From NCBI GenBank assembly GCA_963662515.1, contig OY759675.1, positions 2,170,001 to 2,234,000 on the forward strand: a stretch of 64,000 bases of DNA. The letters are read 5' to 3'. Every line of letters begins with the position of its first letter. Position 1 is the first letter of the stretch. The notes below the pieces were generated by a model, which was not told the origin of the DNA, did not search any database, and saw only the letters and a list, made by a program, of their open reading frames with translations. The position numbers and the translations under genes were made by a program. Shown here piece after piece: positions 10,001-17,985 of this stretch. Source of the stretch: JAFGDI01 sp963662515. GTDB taxonomy: Bacteria > Planctomycetota > Phycisphaerae > Sedimentisphaerales > SM23-30.

Positions 10001-11158
10001 ATATTCGAGGCTCAAACAGTGGATCAGGCAGTACCGTTTGAAAGATGGCCTGACCTGCGCTGGCAGATGTGCTCGGAAGATAAGGTAATTGGTGATTCCT
10101 TCAGTTGGGATAATGCTACAAAGACTATAATTGACGATAATGTCAAAATATCTCAGAGAGCTAGCCTGGGTAAAACATTGTTCGTACTCAAACACACCTG
10201 GGACCCCACCGGCACTGTAGATGGCTATACCTATCTTAGCAAAGGAGAGGGCGAAGTTCTGAAGTTAACGGATAATTTTATAAACTCTGAAGAACCTGAT
10301 CCAAATTACGATGATACCAGTACCATACAAACAGCTGATGCTGACGGTTTCTGGCAGGTAGAAGAAGAAGCCCTGGACGATCTTGAGATCAAACTCAATG
10401 CCTCTAAAAACCGAACCCCGGGCAGAATATCTGACAGTTTCAGCCTTTCAGGTGAGTTCAAACTCGCAGCTGATGCCTTTGTTGGTAAACCATTAACTTT
10501 CACTGTAGGTCAATGGTCAACAACAATTGATACCACCAGCAGCTCCTTCAAAAAGCTCAGCAATACCAAATATTCTTATAAAGCTACTCTCGAAGATGGC
10601 GGGCGATTGAAGCTGGTTCTTGACCTCTACAGAGATACATTTAAACTTGATGCCAGCCGTATCGATCTTAGCGGAACAGTCAAGCCCATACAGGTAACCA
10701 TGGGAGCAGGCGGCAAACTATATCAGAATCCTGCTACTGTAACAGGTAAGATGCCAATCTACTTTAATACCGGTCTGTACGACACTCTGGAATTTACTTC
10801 GTATAAGAGAAAGTGGCGTGATAGCCGGGTCAATGACCAGATATGGGTTAATGGCGGCATAACGGCTACCAGTAATATCGATCTTACCAAGATCAAAACA
10901 CTAAAGTTGCAATGGGGTACAAGCGATTCGCTGGAGATAGATGTTAAATATATCAAGAGGTCCGGCAACCGCAATCGCTACTACTATTCTAACAACCTTG
11001 CCAAGGTATTCCGCAAGGTAAATATTGACTGGGACAATTCGAGCTTCCAGGTGTATATGGTAAAAAATTCACTGTCAGCTCCACCGCAAACGCTCACGAT
11101 TACTATCACAGATAGCAATGGAACGGCAATTTATCAGCAGAGCACACAGGTTCAATAA
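7058..11158 (+). CDS. Secreted cyclophilin-type peptidyl-prolyl isomerase with four long tandem repeats
   Basis: 1366 aa, far longer than a typical cyclophilin (160-200 aa). A signal peptide (LLLFLAVLLTTVSSVYA) is followed at about residues 28-210 by a cyclophilin domain (NLGDITVELYQDKAPVTVDN, FHRV, then SQFYFNF and YAVFGIVIDGFDVVDSMKGV), which would catalyse cis-trans isomerisation of X-Pro bonds outside the cytoplasm. Four diverged repeats of about 215-230 aa then begin near residues 226, 453, 667 and 894. Each opens with a phrase like SDFSDVEYLKA and closes with one like YYHKDDGLILYLQDE. The last ~270 residues are beta-rich (GKPLTFTVGQWSTTID, LDLYRDTFKLDASRIDLSG). The strong SD AAGGAG precedes the ATG. 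A TolC-family gene follows 41 bp downstream. The function of the repeats is not known. Confidence 0.85.
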   Translation: MAILKRSGTLLLFLAVLLTTVSSVYAGRNLVVIETNLGDITVELYQDKAPVTVDNFLSYVDDGFYTNTIFHRVDSDENHVAQAGMYDPNLYEVDFSQYSISNIFNMTDPNNGYKVPGEPIELETTATALKNLQYTIGMARLSSPKNSATSQFYFNFQHNTDFDGKYAVFGIVIDGFDVVDSMKGVEVFEDPDDDTSVTNYDHITAYLKNVPVTPIVISRIYRSQDFDDDDSSDFTDVEYLKATSGGIRTYILENYVPTGDSDPYIDGAYWNYEFSTDTVLGVKCLKWRTDTQNLVTEVTDKTYYLARNPDGEIYVFKEVNNEESSSSKQVIFEATNLLEARPISYYANYLMQFRLIAGTFDPTNLGSANNKIILGSGSSTETQEIISLDGTLAPNYSNNDVVIVKKYRGLTGSETGIEYFYYHKDDGLILYLQDEDQILNGIGWWLDEKIFNSTSTDFSDVPFLRLDKGFAFTRTILGKGDRDNTNFTQSISYPTSKFNGVNYVTWIQNGIPQEGIRNFELHMARDTNGVIWVFYYKTDLQVIHDFDTLTEAVKLETLANDYVLFALISGVYDNEDVDSPDNFYTRNEGGITINEKIVAFDSTLSHIPVSQNHLVKVKRWEGNLADEDENNIWYFSPRVGLMRNYRNGETGADGDGWQTAFYGGLFKDDLNDMSDTEFLKAAAGSTKLYYGSKDYADKDITMSFNNQTVGGLKALRWISTKTGVTTNLFDIQLVRDNLDRLWVLRYRINGVQDLYVGSASDAYLDAKPLSDYTGKNMLFKLICGDYDSELPYDPENEDTFVNKIAYTQDSKAITEEIVSFNASLPEIPYYNDDLVLVKYQCPSDPNDLVRWKYYHKDDGLVREIFASDNTTDNITDVNSYRLAWASKAKPSFTTASSDFSSVQFIYAKPGTYKLMQGQGKYENLSYEVQYRLANHLGVQCLEVYTDMSNIEDINTIESLYIARDSVGLTNWILRNTINDQVIFEAQTVDQAVPFERWPDLRWQMCSEDKVIGDSFSWDNATKTIIDDNVKISQRASLGKTLFVLKHTWDPTGTVDGYTYLSKGEGEVLKLTDNFINSEEPDPNYDDTSTIQTADADGFWQVEEEALDDLEIKLNASKNRTPGRISDSFSLSGEFKLAADAFVGKPLTFTVGQWSTTIDTTSSSFKKLSNTKYSYKATLEDGGRLKLVLDLYRDTFKLDASRIDLSGTVKPIQVTMGAGGKLYQNPATVTGKMPIYFNTGLYDTLEFTSYKRKWRDSRVNDQIWVNGGITATSNIDLTKIKTLKLQWGTSDSLEIDVKYIKRSGNRNRYYYSNNLAKVFRKVNIDWDNSSFQVYMVKNSLSAPPQTLTITITDSNGTAIYQQSTQVQ

Positions 11159-11199
11159 AACCATTATCACTGAAATACTTAGCAAACGAAAGGTTAATT

Positions 11200-12879
11200 A
11201 TGAATAGATCGTATTATATAAGAAATCGTAGCCAGTCAACATGGTTTATACCATGTTATCTGCTGATTATATTTATTTGCCCGGCTCTGCATGCCCAGCA
11301 ATCAAGTTCTTCTGAAGAAATTCGCGTTCCCTCGCTGGCAGCCATAGTAGCCGATAAAAAAACTATTATGGGTGATAGCGAAGCTGTAGTCATAGAACTT
11401 GGCATTGAGGAATGTATTAAAAACGCTCTGGCTTATAATTATGATATTAAAATTGAATCATATAATCCTGCCCTTAGAATAGATGATATCACCGCAGCAG
11501 AATCAGCTTTCGATGTTACCATGTTTGGCTCTGCTCAATATGATAATCTCGATGAAAATAATATTGATGCAACTTATACACAGAAATTTGTTGATGTAAA
11601 TGGTAAAGTAACCTCAGAGCGAGTGATTGTAGATGGTTATAATCGCTATCATAACAATAGCTTCGCTTTGGGCTTAAGCAAAAAGCTCAGCACTGGCGGT
11701 ACCATACAGGTCAGCGAGAGTGCCCGGCGTATAAACGATCTTTTTCCCAGCAGTGCAGATCTGTATTATGAGCCTTTTATCGAATATAGCACTGAAATTC
11801 AATTACAGCAGCCATTACTCAGGAATTTTGGTGTCGATGTTAACAGAGCTGCTATTCGAGCCGCACGAAGCAGATTGAATATCAGTAAAGAGGAATTCAA
11901 TCTTAAAGTTATCAATACTATGCTTGAGGTTGAACGCAATTACTGGCTGCTCTACTATTATCGTCAGCATGTTAAAATACGCCAGCAATTGCTTGAAAGA
12001 GCCCAGGAAACACTTGATCGGGTCATTGCCCGCAATGATTATGATGGGAAAAGCAGTTCTATTGCCCGTACCAAGGCTGTTATTGAAGAAGCCAGGGCTG
12101 ATATGCTTTCAGCAAAAAATTCCGCATTGCGTCAACAGGAAACATTGCTAGTCACTATTAACAATCCCAAATGGCCGATCAGTGTCAAATGTGAAATAAT
12201 TACTCTCGATGACCCACAACAGCGTCCTTATGATATATCTTTCGAACAGGCAGTTGAAACTGCTTTAGAATTGCGTCCTGAACTTATTGCTCAGAAAAAT
12301 GGCATAGACATTGCAAAGTTAGCTTTGGGTATGGCTCAAAATCAGACTTTGCCCAGGGCCGACCTGTTTGTAACTCATAAAGTTATGGGGGCTGATATCC
12401 ATGATGAATCGGCCTTTAGAGATCAGGGTGACTATGATACTTACAACTGGTCTATTGGCATGTCTATTGAATACCCTCTGGCAAATCGCGCCGCCAAGGC
12501 GGCCCTGAGTCAGGCTAGTAAACAAAAAGAACAGGAAGAGCTAAGGCTGAAATATATTCAAGAGCAAATATTATACGATGTAAGCGTTTCTCTGCATGAC
12601 CTGCATCATAAATACAGTGAGATCAAGGCCAGAATGGACTCTGTTGACGCCGCCAGGAATGAATTGCTAAACTATCTGGCAATTCAGGATACTGAACGCA
12701 AAGATAGTACCAACCCTGAATTTCTCAATCTAAAACTCAATGCCGATGACAGGTTAAGCAGAAATCAAATTACTGCTGTACAGGCTATGATCGAATACGA
12801 TATGGCCATAATGAATATTCATCGTGCACAGGGCTGTCTTGACAAATATAATAATATTGAGATAAAGATTGAGAATTGA
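11200..12879 (+). CDS. TolC-family outer membrane protein
   Basis: 559 aa. After an N-terminal signal segment (PCYLLIIFICPALHA) the protein shows the outer-membrane-efflux-protein pattern: a first repeat with long helices (LGIEECIKNALAYNYDIKIE, then LQQPLLRNFGVDVNRAAIRA) and a second one (SFEQAVETALELRPELIAQK, then IEYPLANRAAKAALSQASKQ). TolC-type proteins form a trimeric outer-membrane channel-tunnel used by efflux pumps and type I secretion. No inner-membrane pump or adaptor gene is adjacent, so its partner must lie elsewhere. It follows the secreted cyclophilin by 41 bp and precedes mtnA by 33 bp, so co-transcription is likely. Confidence 0.88.
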   Translation: MNRSYYIRNRSQSTWFIPCYLLIIFICPALHAQQSSSSEEIRVPSLAAIVADKKTIMGDSEAVVIELGIEECIKNALAYNYDIKIESYNPALRIDDITAAESAFDVTMFGSAQYDNLDENNIDATYTQKFVDVNGKVTSERVIVDGYNRYHNNSFALGLSKKLSTGGTIQVSESARRINDLFPSSADLYYEPFIEYSTEIQLQQPLLRNFGVDVNRAAIRAARSRLNISKEEFNLKVINTMLEVERNYWLLYYYRQHVKIRQQLLERAQETLDRVIARNDYDGKSSSIARTKAVIEEARADMLSAKNSALRQQETLLVTINNPKWPISVKCEIITLDDPQQRPYDISFEQAVETALELRPELIAQKNGIDIAKLALGMAQNQTLPRADLFVTHKVMGADIHDESAFRDQGDYDTYNWSIGMSIEYPLANRAAKAALSQASKQKEQEELRLKYIQEQILYDVSVSLHDLHHKYSEIKARMDSVDAARNELLNYLAIQDTERKDSTNPEFLNLKLNADDRLSRNQITAVQAMIEYDMAIMNIHRAQGCLDKYNNIEIKIEN

Positions 12880-12912
12880 CCTTAGATTTATCTCATCAGG
12901 AGTAAAGATATT

Positions 12913-13968
12913 TTGGCAACTGAAACCCTGAAATGGATCGGCGGCATCGAAGGCCATCTGGATCTTATTGACCAGACCTTACTGCCTAATCAACACAGCA
13001 CTATCAGTATCCACGAAATTGAAGATATGTGGGAGGCAATAAAGGTATTACGAGTGCGTGGTGCCCCGGCAATAGGCATTTCCGCAGCTTACGGTGTTAT
13101 TTTAGGAATGCAGCCGCATCTGAAAACTTGCGATATAACCGAACTGAAAACTAAAACGATCAAGGCTGCTGACTACCTGGCGACCAGTCGCCCAACCGCG
13201 GTAAATTTATTCTGGGCTCTTGATCGCATGAAAAAACGCTGTCTGGCCAGCTCATCCTCCAGTACAGAACAGCTCTGTAGTGAACTTCTCAATGAAGCTC
13301 ACGATATTCGAAATGAAGATGCTGCTATGTGCCGGGCTATTGGTAAAAATGGTATGCATCTAATTCCGGAAGACGGTGCCGTACTCACTCATTGCAATGC
13401 TGGTGGATTAGCTACTGCTGATTATGGTACGGCACTGGCTGTAATGTTTGCCGCCCATGAGTCTGGCAAGAAATTTAAGGTTTTTGCCGATGAAACTCGT
13501 CCACTATTGCAGGGTGCCAGACTGACAGTCTGGGAGCTTATGCACGCCGGGATCAATGTTACACTAAATTGCGATAATATGGCTGGCTGGATGATGCAGC
13601 AAAAAATGATTGACCTGGTAATTGTCGGAGCTGACAGAATAGCGGCAAACGGCGATGCCGCCAATAAAATTGGTACTTATTCTCTGGCTGTTCTGGCAAA
13701 ATATCATAATATTCCATTTTATATCGCCGCCCCTTACAGCACTTTCGACATGGGCCTTCCAAATGGACAAATGATTCCTATTGAGCAGAGAGATGCGGCA
13801 GAAATAATTGAATTTGTGCCGGGCAGGAGGACAGCACCAGCCAATGCCAAAGTATATAATCCGGCGTTTGATGTCACACCGTCAGAACTCATCACCGCAT
13901 TTATTACGGAAATTGGTGTTATTGAACCGCAAAACATTAAACTTTATGACAAATTCAAGGCCAAATAG
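12913..13968 (+). CDS. mtnA: S-methyl-5-thioribose-1-phosphate isomerase
   Basis: 351 aa, matching the family length. It starts at TTG 12913, with CAGGAG about 10 nt upstream; the next in-frame ATG would remove conserved sequence. Signature segments are RGAPAIGISAAYGV, THCNAGGLATADYGTA (the catalytic Cys lies in THCNAG), ETRPLLQGARLTVWEL and GADRIAANGDAANKIGTY (the catalytic Asp lies in GADRI). MtnA converts methylthioribose-1-phosphate to methylthioribulose-1-phosphate in the methionine salvage pathway. No other salvage genes are nearby, so the rest of the pathway must be encoded elsewhere. The related eIF2B-like ribose-1,5-bisphosphate isomerases are less likely given the full set of MtnA motifs. 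Confidence 0.95.
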   Translation: MATETLKWIGGIEGHLDLIDQTLLPNQHSTISIHEIEDMWEAIKVLRVRGAPAIGISAAYGVILGMQPHLKTCDITELKTKTIKAADYLATSRPTAVNLFWALDRMKKRCLASSSSSTEQLCSELLNEAHDIRNEDAAMCRAIGKNGMHLIPEDGAVLTHCNAGGLATADYGTALAVMFAAHESGKKFKVFADETRPLLQGARLTVWELMHAGINVTLNCDNMAGWMMQQKMIDLVIVGADRIAANGDAANKIGTYSLAVLAKYHNIPFYIAAPYSTFDMGLPNGQMIPIEQRDAAEIIEFVPGRRTAPANAKVYNPAFDVTPSELITAFITEIGVIEPQNIKLYDKFKAK

Positions 13969-14080
13969 TCACATATATGCTTTTTTGACGCCATAATTAT
14001 CTTTTTTTACAAGACATAATTCTTATTTTTGCTATAATCCAGCAGTCCGATGTAGAATTCGGCACATTTTGAATATGTCG

Positions 14081-14220
14081 CAGTTCGCTGCGAAAACTGA
14101 TATCCTATTAGTTCTCAGCCTTCGGGCTGGCCCGTATCAGGCGGGTTTTCACATTGTCACGAGCTTACACTCGTGACTTCGCGGTGAATAATAAAGCCGG
14201 GTCCTCCACCCGGCTTTATT
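14081..14220 (+). other. Hairpin-rich intergenic region ending in a bidirectional terminator
   Basis: The 425-bp gap after mtnA holds no gene but at least five short stem-loops in a row. They are CAGTTCGCTGCGAAAACTG (14081-14099), CAGCC-TTCG-GGCTG (14116-14129), CCCG/CGGG (14131-14144), GTCACGAG-CTTACA-CTCGTGAC (14156-14177, perfect 8 bp), and AATAAAGCCGGGT-CCTCC-ACCCGGCTTTATT (14190-14220, perfect 13 bp). The last is a terminator-like stem that could work on either strand. The rest could be a REP-like element or a small structured RNA. Confidence 0.55.
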
Positions 14221-14393
14221 ATTTTAAATATATCAAAAGACCATACATCTCCATTTTTTTAATTTTATAACAACATTGTAAATCTTTTACTTGTATTTAT
14301 ATTATTCAGGCATAACCATTAACATTTGCTATAATAACAGAATTAAAGAAAGTGAAATTGTGTTTATTTATATCCAAGGTACTCAAATAAGAA

Positions 14394-15137
14394 ATGACAC
14401 TAATACCCTTACAAAAAGAGTTTTTTGAGCAAATTAGCGAGCCGCTAATTTGCGAGCCGTTGTTTGACAATCTATCAGACCTGGTTTTTTTCATAAAAAA
14501 TGAACATGGTCAGTATGTTATGGTTAATCACGCACTTGCCAGAAGATGTGGCAAGTCTGAAAAAGCTGAGCTGATCGGTAAATGGCCAGACGAGGTTTAC
14601 CCGTCGCCATTGGGGGCTGAATATCGCTCGCAGGACCAACATATATTGGAGGGTGGTAAGCCAATATTAAATCAGTTGGAAATGCAAATATCATCATCCC
14701 TGGATCTATGCTGGTGCATAACCACAAAAGTACCGTTGCGTAATGCCCAAGGTAAAATCATGGGACTTGCCGGTATCTCTCGTGACCTGGAAATGCAAGG
14801 TAGTAAAAACAAAGATCTTGAAGGAATCGCCGAAACGATCTCATATATCAAAAAGAACTACAATAAGCCTCTCTTGATAGATGAACTAGCAAAAAAGGCT
14901 AATTTATCATCATACCAGTACGAACAGAGAATGCAAAAGATATTCAAGATTACCGCCGGACAGTTTATCCAGAAAACCCGTATCGAGATGGCATTGTGGC
15001 AATTACGAGAAAGTGATATGACAATTTTAGACATAGCTCTTGACTGTGGTTATGCCGACCAAAGTGCTTTTTCCCGTCAGTTCAAGAAAACTATCGGACT
15101 GTCACCGGCACAATACAGAAAGATAATAACAAAATAG
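14394..15137 (+). CDS. PAS-domain AraC-family transcriptional regulator
   Basis: 247 aa. Residues about 24-140 form a PAS domain (DNLSDLVFFIKNEHGQYVMV, ending in VPLRNAQGKIMGLAGISRDL). Residues about 160-245 form an AraC double HTH (LIDELAKKANLSSYQYEQRM and TILDIALDCGYADQSAFSRQ). The PAS domain probably senses a small molecule, redox state or heme, and the HTH binds DNA. Transcription may start from an extended -10 site, TTTGCTATAAT (14327-14335 region). Next on the same strand is the disulfide-reductase-like gene at 15334, a plausible target, but the 196-bp gap suggests its own promoter. The ligand is unknown. Confidence 0.88.
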   Translation: MTLIPLQKEFFEQISEPLICEPLFDNLSDLVFFIKNEHGQYVMVNHALARRCGKSEKAELIGKWPDEVYPSPLGAEYRSQDQHILEGGKPILNQLEMQISSSLDLCWCITTKVPLRNAQGKIMGLAGISRDLEMQGSKNKDLEGIAETISYIKKNYNKPLLIDELAKKANLSSYQYEQRMQKIFKITAGQFIQKTRIEMALWQLRESDMTILDIALDCGYADQSAFSRQFKKTIGLSPAQYRKIITK

Positions 15138-15333
15138 AATACATATTATCACTCCCCGGCTTGACAAGCATAAGCGATTAGTTTTTCACCACTTACACGC
15201 ATTAACCCAAAAAAACGAAAATATTCATCTAATTATTTGAATATTACGATGTATGAGAAATATAATAGATTAAGTAATTATTTGACGAATTACAAAATAC
15301 AAATTAAATATGACTGGTAATGGAGATTGAAGT

Positions 15334-16740
15334 ATGAAATATGATTATGATCTTATATGTATAGGTTTAGGGCCGGCCGGTATGGCAGTATCAATAATGG
15401 GAAGCGAAATGGGGCTGAAGGTTTGCGGTATTGAAAAAAACAAGATCGGGGGCGAGTGTATGAATTGCGGGTGCATACCCAGCAAAGCTCTACTTCGTAT
15501 GGCTCAATTCCGGCACAATATTACAGGTTTTGCAAAAAAAAGACTAAGCGAAACGCCCCTGCCCGTCGTAGGCGATATATTTTCTAAGATAGCTGACGAC
15601 CTGAAGTATATCAATGAAAAAAAGACTATGAACATGTTTGATAAGGTTGATCTTATCCTGGGAGAAGGTGCAGCCAGTTTTGTCGATGATCATACCGTTG
15701 CAGTTGGAAATCGTAAAATCACTGCTAAACGCATATTTATTGCAGCAGGTACCAAACCCGCCATATTACCTATCGATGGGATCGAAAAGATAGAATATCT
15801 TACAAATGAAAATATATTCAAGCTGGATAATGTACCGGCAAGTATGATAATAAGCGGCGGAGGTGCAATAGCCTGTGAAATGGCCCAGGGGTTCCAACGG
15901 CTGGGCTGCCAGGTAACACTCATACAGAGATCAGCTCACCTTCTCTCCAAAAATGACCCGCAAGCAGCAGAAATACTCGAAGAAGCATTAAAAGCAGAAG
16001 GTGTTGATCTGCTAACTGGTGAAATAATCCACTCTGCGACTAAAACGGAAAAAGGAGTGTCCATAACCACTAAAAATGGGAAATCTGTCGAGGCTGAAAA
16101 GATATTATTAGCAACCGGACGAGCAATGAACTTCGCAGGTTTTAACCTGGAAGCCGCTGGAATTATATATGATAACTCTGGCATAAAAGTTGATAAGTAT
16201 CTTAGAACCAGTAAAAAACATATTTATGCAGTTGGCGACTGCAATGGCTATTACCAGTTCAGTCATGCAGCTATGCATCAGGGCATGATAGCCATAATGA
16301 ATTCCATGATGCCGGGGTTAATGAAAATGGATTTCCGGAAATTTGTTGTACCATCCACAATATTTACTGAGCCCCAAATATCACAAGTAGGTAAAAGCCA
16401 GAAAGAACTGGACGACAAAGGCATTAAATACCAGACACACATAGTTCGATATGATGGTTATGGTGCTGCCATTGCCGAAGATATAGAAGCTGGATTCGTC
16501 AAGGTATTTTGCAGTTCAGCGGGCCGCATATACGGCGTAGTAATAGTCGGTGAAGGCTCAGGAGAGATGGTCAATGAATGGGCTATGGCGATCCAATGCA
16601 AGATACCCATGCACAAGGTCATGATGCTCCAGCATTCATTCCCTACAATGGGATTTTTAAGCAAAAGAGTCGCTGAAACCTGGATGATGGCTAAGATGAA
16701 ATCAAAATTTATCCAGAAAATTTGCAAAAAGATGTTTTAA
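15334..16740 (+). CDS. FAD/NAD(P)-dependent disulfide oxidoreductase (dihydrolipoamide dehydrogenase-like)
   Basis: 468 aa, normal for class I pyridine nucleotide-disulfide oxidoreductases. It has the FAD-binding GLGPAG at 11-16, redox cysteines C42 and C47 (ECMNCGCIPSK, with an extra C45), a second Rossmann motif IISGGGAIACEMAQGF, and the FAD-contacting AVGDC. The C-terminal dimerisation domain carries HSFPTMGF (434-441) where lipoamide dehydrogenases have the catalytic His and Glu (HxHPTxxE). Both are Phe here, so a true E3 function is unlikely. Mercuric reductases and related orphans also lack the pair. The last residues are basic and hydrophobic. The substrate is unknown. It lies 196 bp downstream of the PAS-AraC gene. 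Confidence 0.85.
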   Translation: MKYDYDLICIGLGPAGMAVSIMGSEMGLKVCGIEKNKIGGECMNCGCIPSKALLRMAQFRHNITGFAKKRLSETPLPVVGDIFSKIADDLKYINEKKTMNMFDKVDLILGEGAASFVDDHTVAVGNRKITAKRIFIAAGTKPAILPIDGIEKIEYLTNENIFKLDNVPASMIISGGGAIACEMAQGFQRLGCQVTLIQRSAHLLSKNDPQAAEILEEALKAEGVDLLTGEIIHSATKTEKGVSITTKNGKSVEAEKILLATGRAMNFAGFNLEAAGIIYDNSGIKVDKYLRTSKKHIYAVGDCNGYYQFSHAAMHQGMIAIMNSMMPGLMKMDFRKFVVPSTIFTEPQISQVGKSQKELDDKGIKYQTHIVRYDGYGAAIAEDIEAGFVKVFCSSAGRIYGVVIVGEGSGEMVNEWAMAIQCKIPMHKVMMLQHSFPTMGFLSKRVAETWMMAKMKSKFIQKICKKMF

Positions 16741-16813
16741 TACTTTTATAACCTGTTATTAATAGGTACTTTATATAATTAACAGATAAATTCTAAAAAA
16801 GTTGTTTTTTTAT

Positions 16814-16841
16814 TTGCATCTTGTTTTGTTTGTGGTAAAAT
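16814..16841 (+). promoter_or_regulatory. Candidate promoter of the PEP-CTERM gene leader
   Basis: TTGCAT (16814-16819), a 16-bp spacer and TAAAAT (16836-16841) resemble a sigma-70 promoter. Transcription would start near 16848, about 13 nt ahead of the terminator-like hairpin at 16861 and about 190 nt ahead of the ATG. Confidence 0.45.
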
Positions 16842-16860
16842 TATTAGTAAGTAGATAGAG

Positions 16861-16914
16861 ACGCAAGAGAGAGTTGGCTGTAGATAGCAGAAGCTGAATC
16901 TTGCGTTTTTTTTT
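16861..16914 (+). terminator. Leader terminator or attenuator ahead of the PEP-CTERM gene
   Basis: ACGCAAGA (16861-16868) pairs with TCTTGCGT (16899-16906) and is followed by a run of nine T (16906-16914). The 30-nt loop contains a second, weaker stem (TTGGCT with AGCTGAA). It lies between the candidate promoter and the coding start, so it would end most transcripts early. It fits an attenuator or a short independent RNA. Confidence 0.65.
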
Positions 16915-16962
16915 GCGCATTTTTCCCCTTTCTGAAGAGAGTAATATAACTGCTTAAACAAG

Positions 16963-17039
16963 AAGATGTTGTGTAACATCTTAATAGTGTATGGTGTTAT
17001 AGAAAGAGTGTAAACTCTGCAAGAAAGTGAGAAAACTTT
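16963..17039 (+). promoter_or_regulatory. Three consecutive small hairpins in the 5' leader
   Basis: AAGATGTT-GTGT-AACATCTT (16963-16982), AGAGT-GTAA-ACTCT (about 17006-17019) and AAAGT-GAGAAA-ACTTT (ending at the ATG 17040) follow one another. The last would bury the ribosome-binding region. With the upstream terminator hairpin they suggest post-transcriptional control of the PEP-CTERM gene. Confidence 0.5.
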
Positions 17040-17837
17040 ATGAAAAAGATGATCTCTGCTGCGATTGGGCTTATATTGTCAACAACAGCTCTGGCTACCT
17101 ATATGCCTGAGACATATAACAAAACAATATATGCTGAAGATACTACTGCCGTTGGCATTTCCGGAGACTACGCTCCCGGATTTGGTACTGGCAGCATAGC
17201 AGCTAATGGCGTAAGTAAAAGTGAACTTCGCATCGATATTAACTCAATTTTCAATAGAAATGTGTTTACAAATGCGATCAAGATAAATGAACTGGCCAGT
17301 ATTAGTTTTTATACAAAAAAAATTGGCTCTGATTCAAATCAGACTGTTGACTGGTATCTGGAAATATACACAAAGCCAGATTTGGTTAACGATGATTCAT
17401 GGTGGTTTGGAAGGCGTTTGACTATTGAACCTTACTTTTCTGTGCCGGGGGGAACAGCACCAGCAGACCAGTGGAATCAATACTCAACAGACGAAGATGC
17501 CAGTAACCGCCTCAGAGTATTTGACTATTTTGCCACAAATAACTATGGTAGGTATACAGACCCATTCCTTAGCGATATTACCTGTGGGAATGTCAGCTGG
17601 AATGACTACGGCTATACTACTGGAATTACCAGAAACTATAGCTGCGAAGAGATCATGTATATGAATATCTCTACTGGAAGCGGTTGGGCTGCAGGCTATA
17701 ATGGCCAGGTTGATGGCTTGGTCATCACACTCACTAGTGGTGATACGGCTGTAGTGAATTTTGAAGTGCCAGAACCGGCGACGCTTGGCGTATTGGCATT
17801 AGGTGGACTGATGGCATTTCGCAGACGCAGAGTTTAA
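17040..17837 (+). CDS. PEP-CTERM sorting domain protein
   Basis: 265 aa. An N-terminal signal peptide (MKKMISAAIGLILSTTALA) and a C-terminal PEP-CTERM signal (VPEPATLGVLALGGLMAF, then RRRRV) bracket a beta-rich middle of unknown fold. PEP-CTERM proteins are exported, anchored briefly by the C-terminal helix, then cleaved by an exosortase and usually released to the surface or extracellular matrix. No exosortase gene is in the window. The leader carries a terminator-like hairpin and three further stems. A strong terminator lies 13 bp after the stop, so it is transcribed alone. Confidence 0.9.
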   Translation: MKKMISAAIGLILSTTALATYMPETYNKTIYAEDTTAVGISGDYAPGFGTGSIAANGVSKSELRIDINSIFNRNVFTNAIKINELASISFYTKKIGSDSNQTVDWYLEIYTKPDLVNDDSWWFGRRLTIEPYFSVPGGTAPADQWNQYSTDEDASNRLRVFDYFATNNYGRYTDPFLSDITCGNVSWNDYGYTTGITRNYSCEEIMYMNISTGSGWAAGYNGQVDGLVITLTSGDTAVVNFEVPEPATLGVLALGGLMAFRRRRV

Positions 17838-17850
17838 CAGGCTTTTGTTT

Positions 17851-17884
17851 AACACCCACTTGCTCAGCAGGTGGGTGTTTTTTT
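17851..17884 (+). terminator. Intrinsic terminator of the PEP-CTERM gene
   Basis: AACACCCACTTGC (17851-17863) pairs with GCAGGTGGGTGTT (17867-17879), 13 bp with one G-T pair, and is followed by a run of T. Confidence 0.9.
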
Positions 17885-17985
17885 ATACATATAAGCAGCT
17901 ACCGCTATTGTGGCATTATATTTTTATGAAATGACTGCGTAGTAAATAAATTTATAGATAACTGCCAGATGTAATAGCGGGATTA

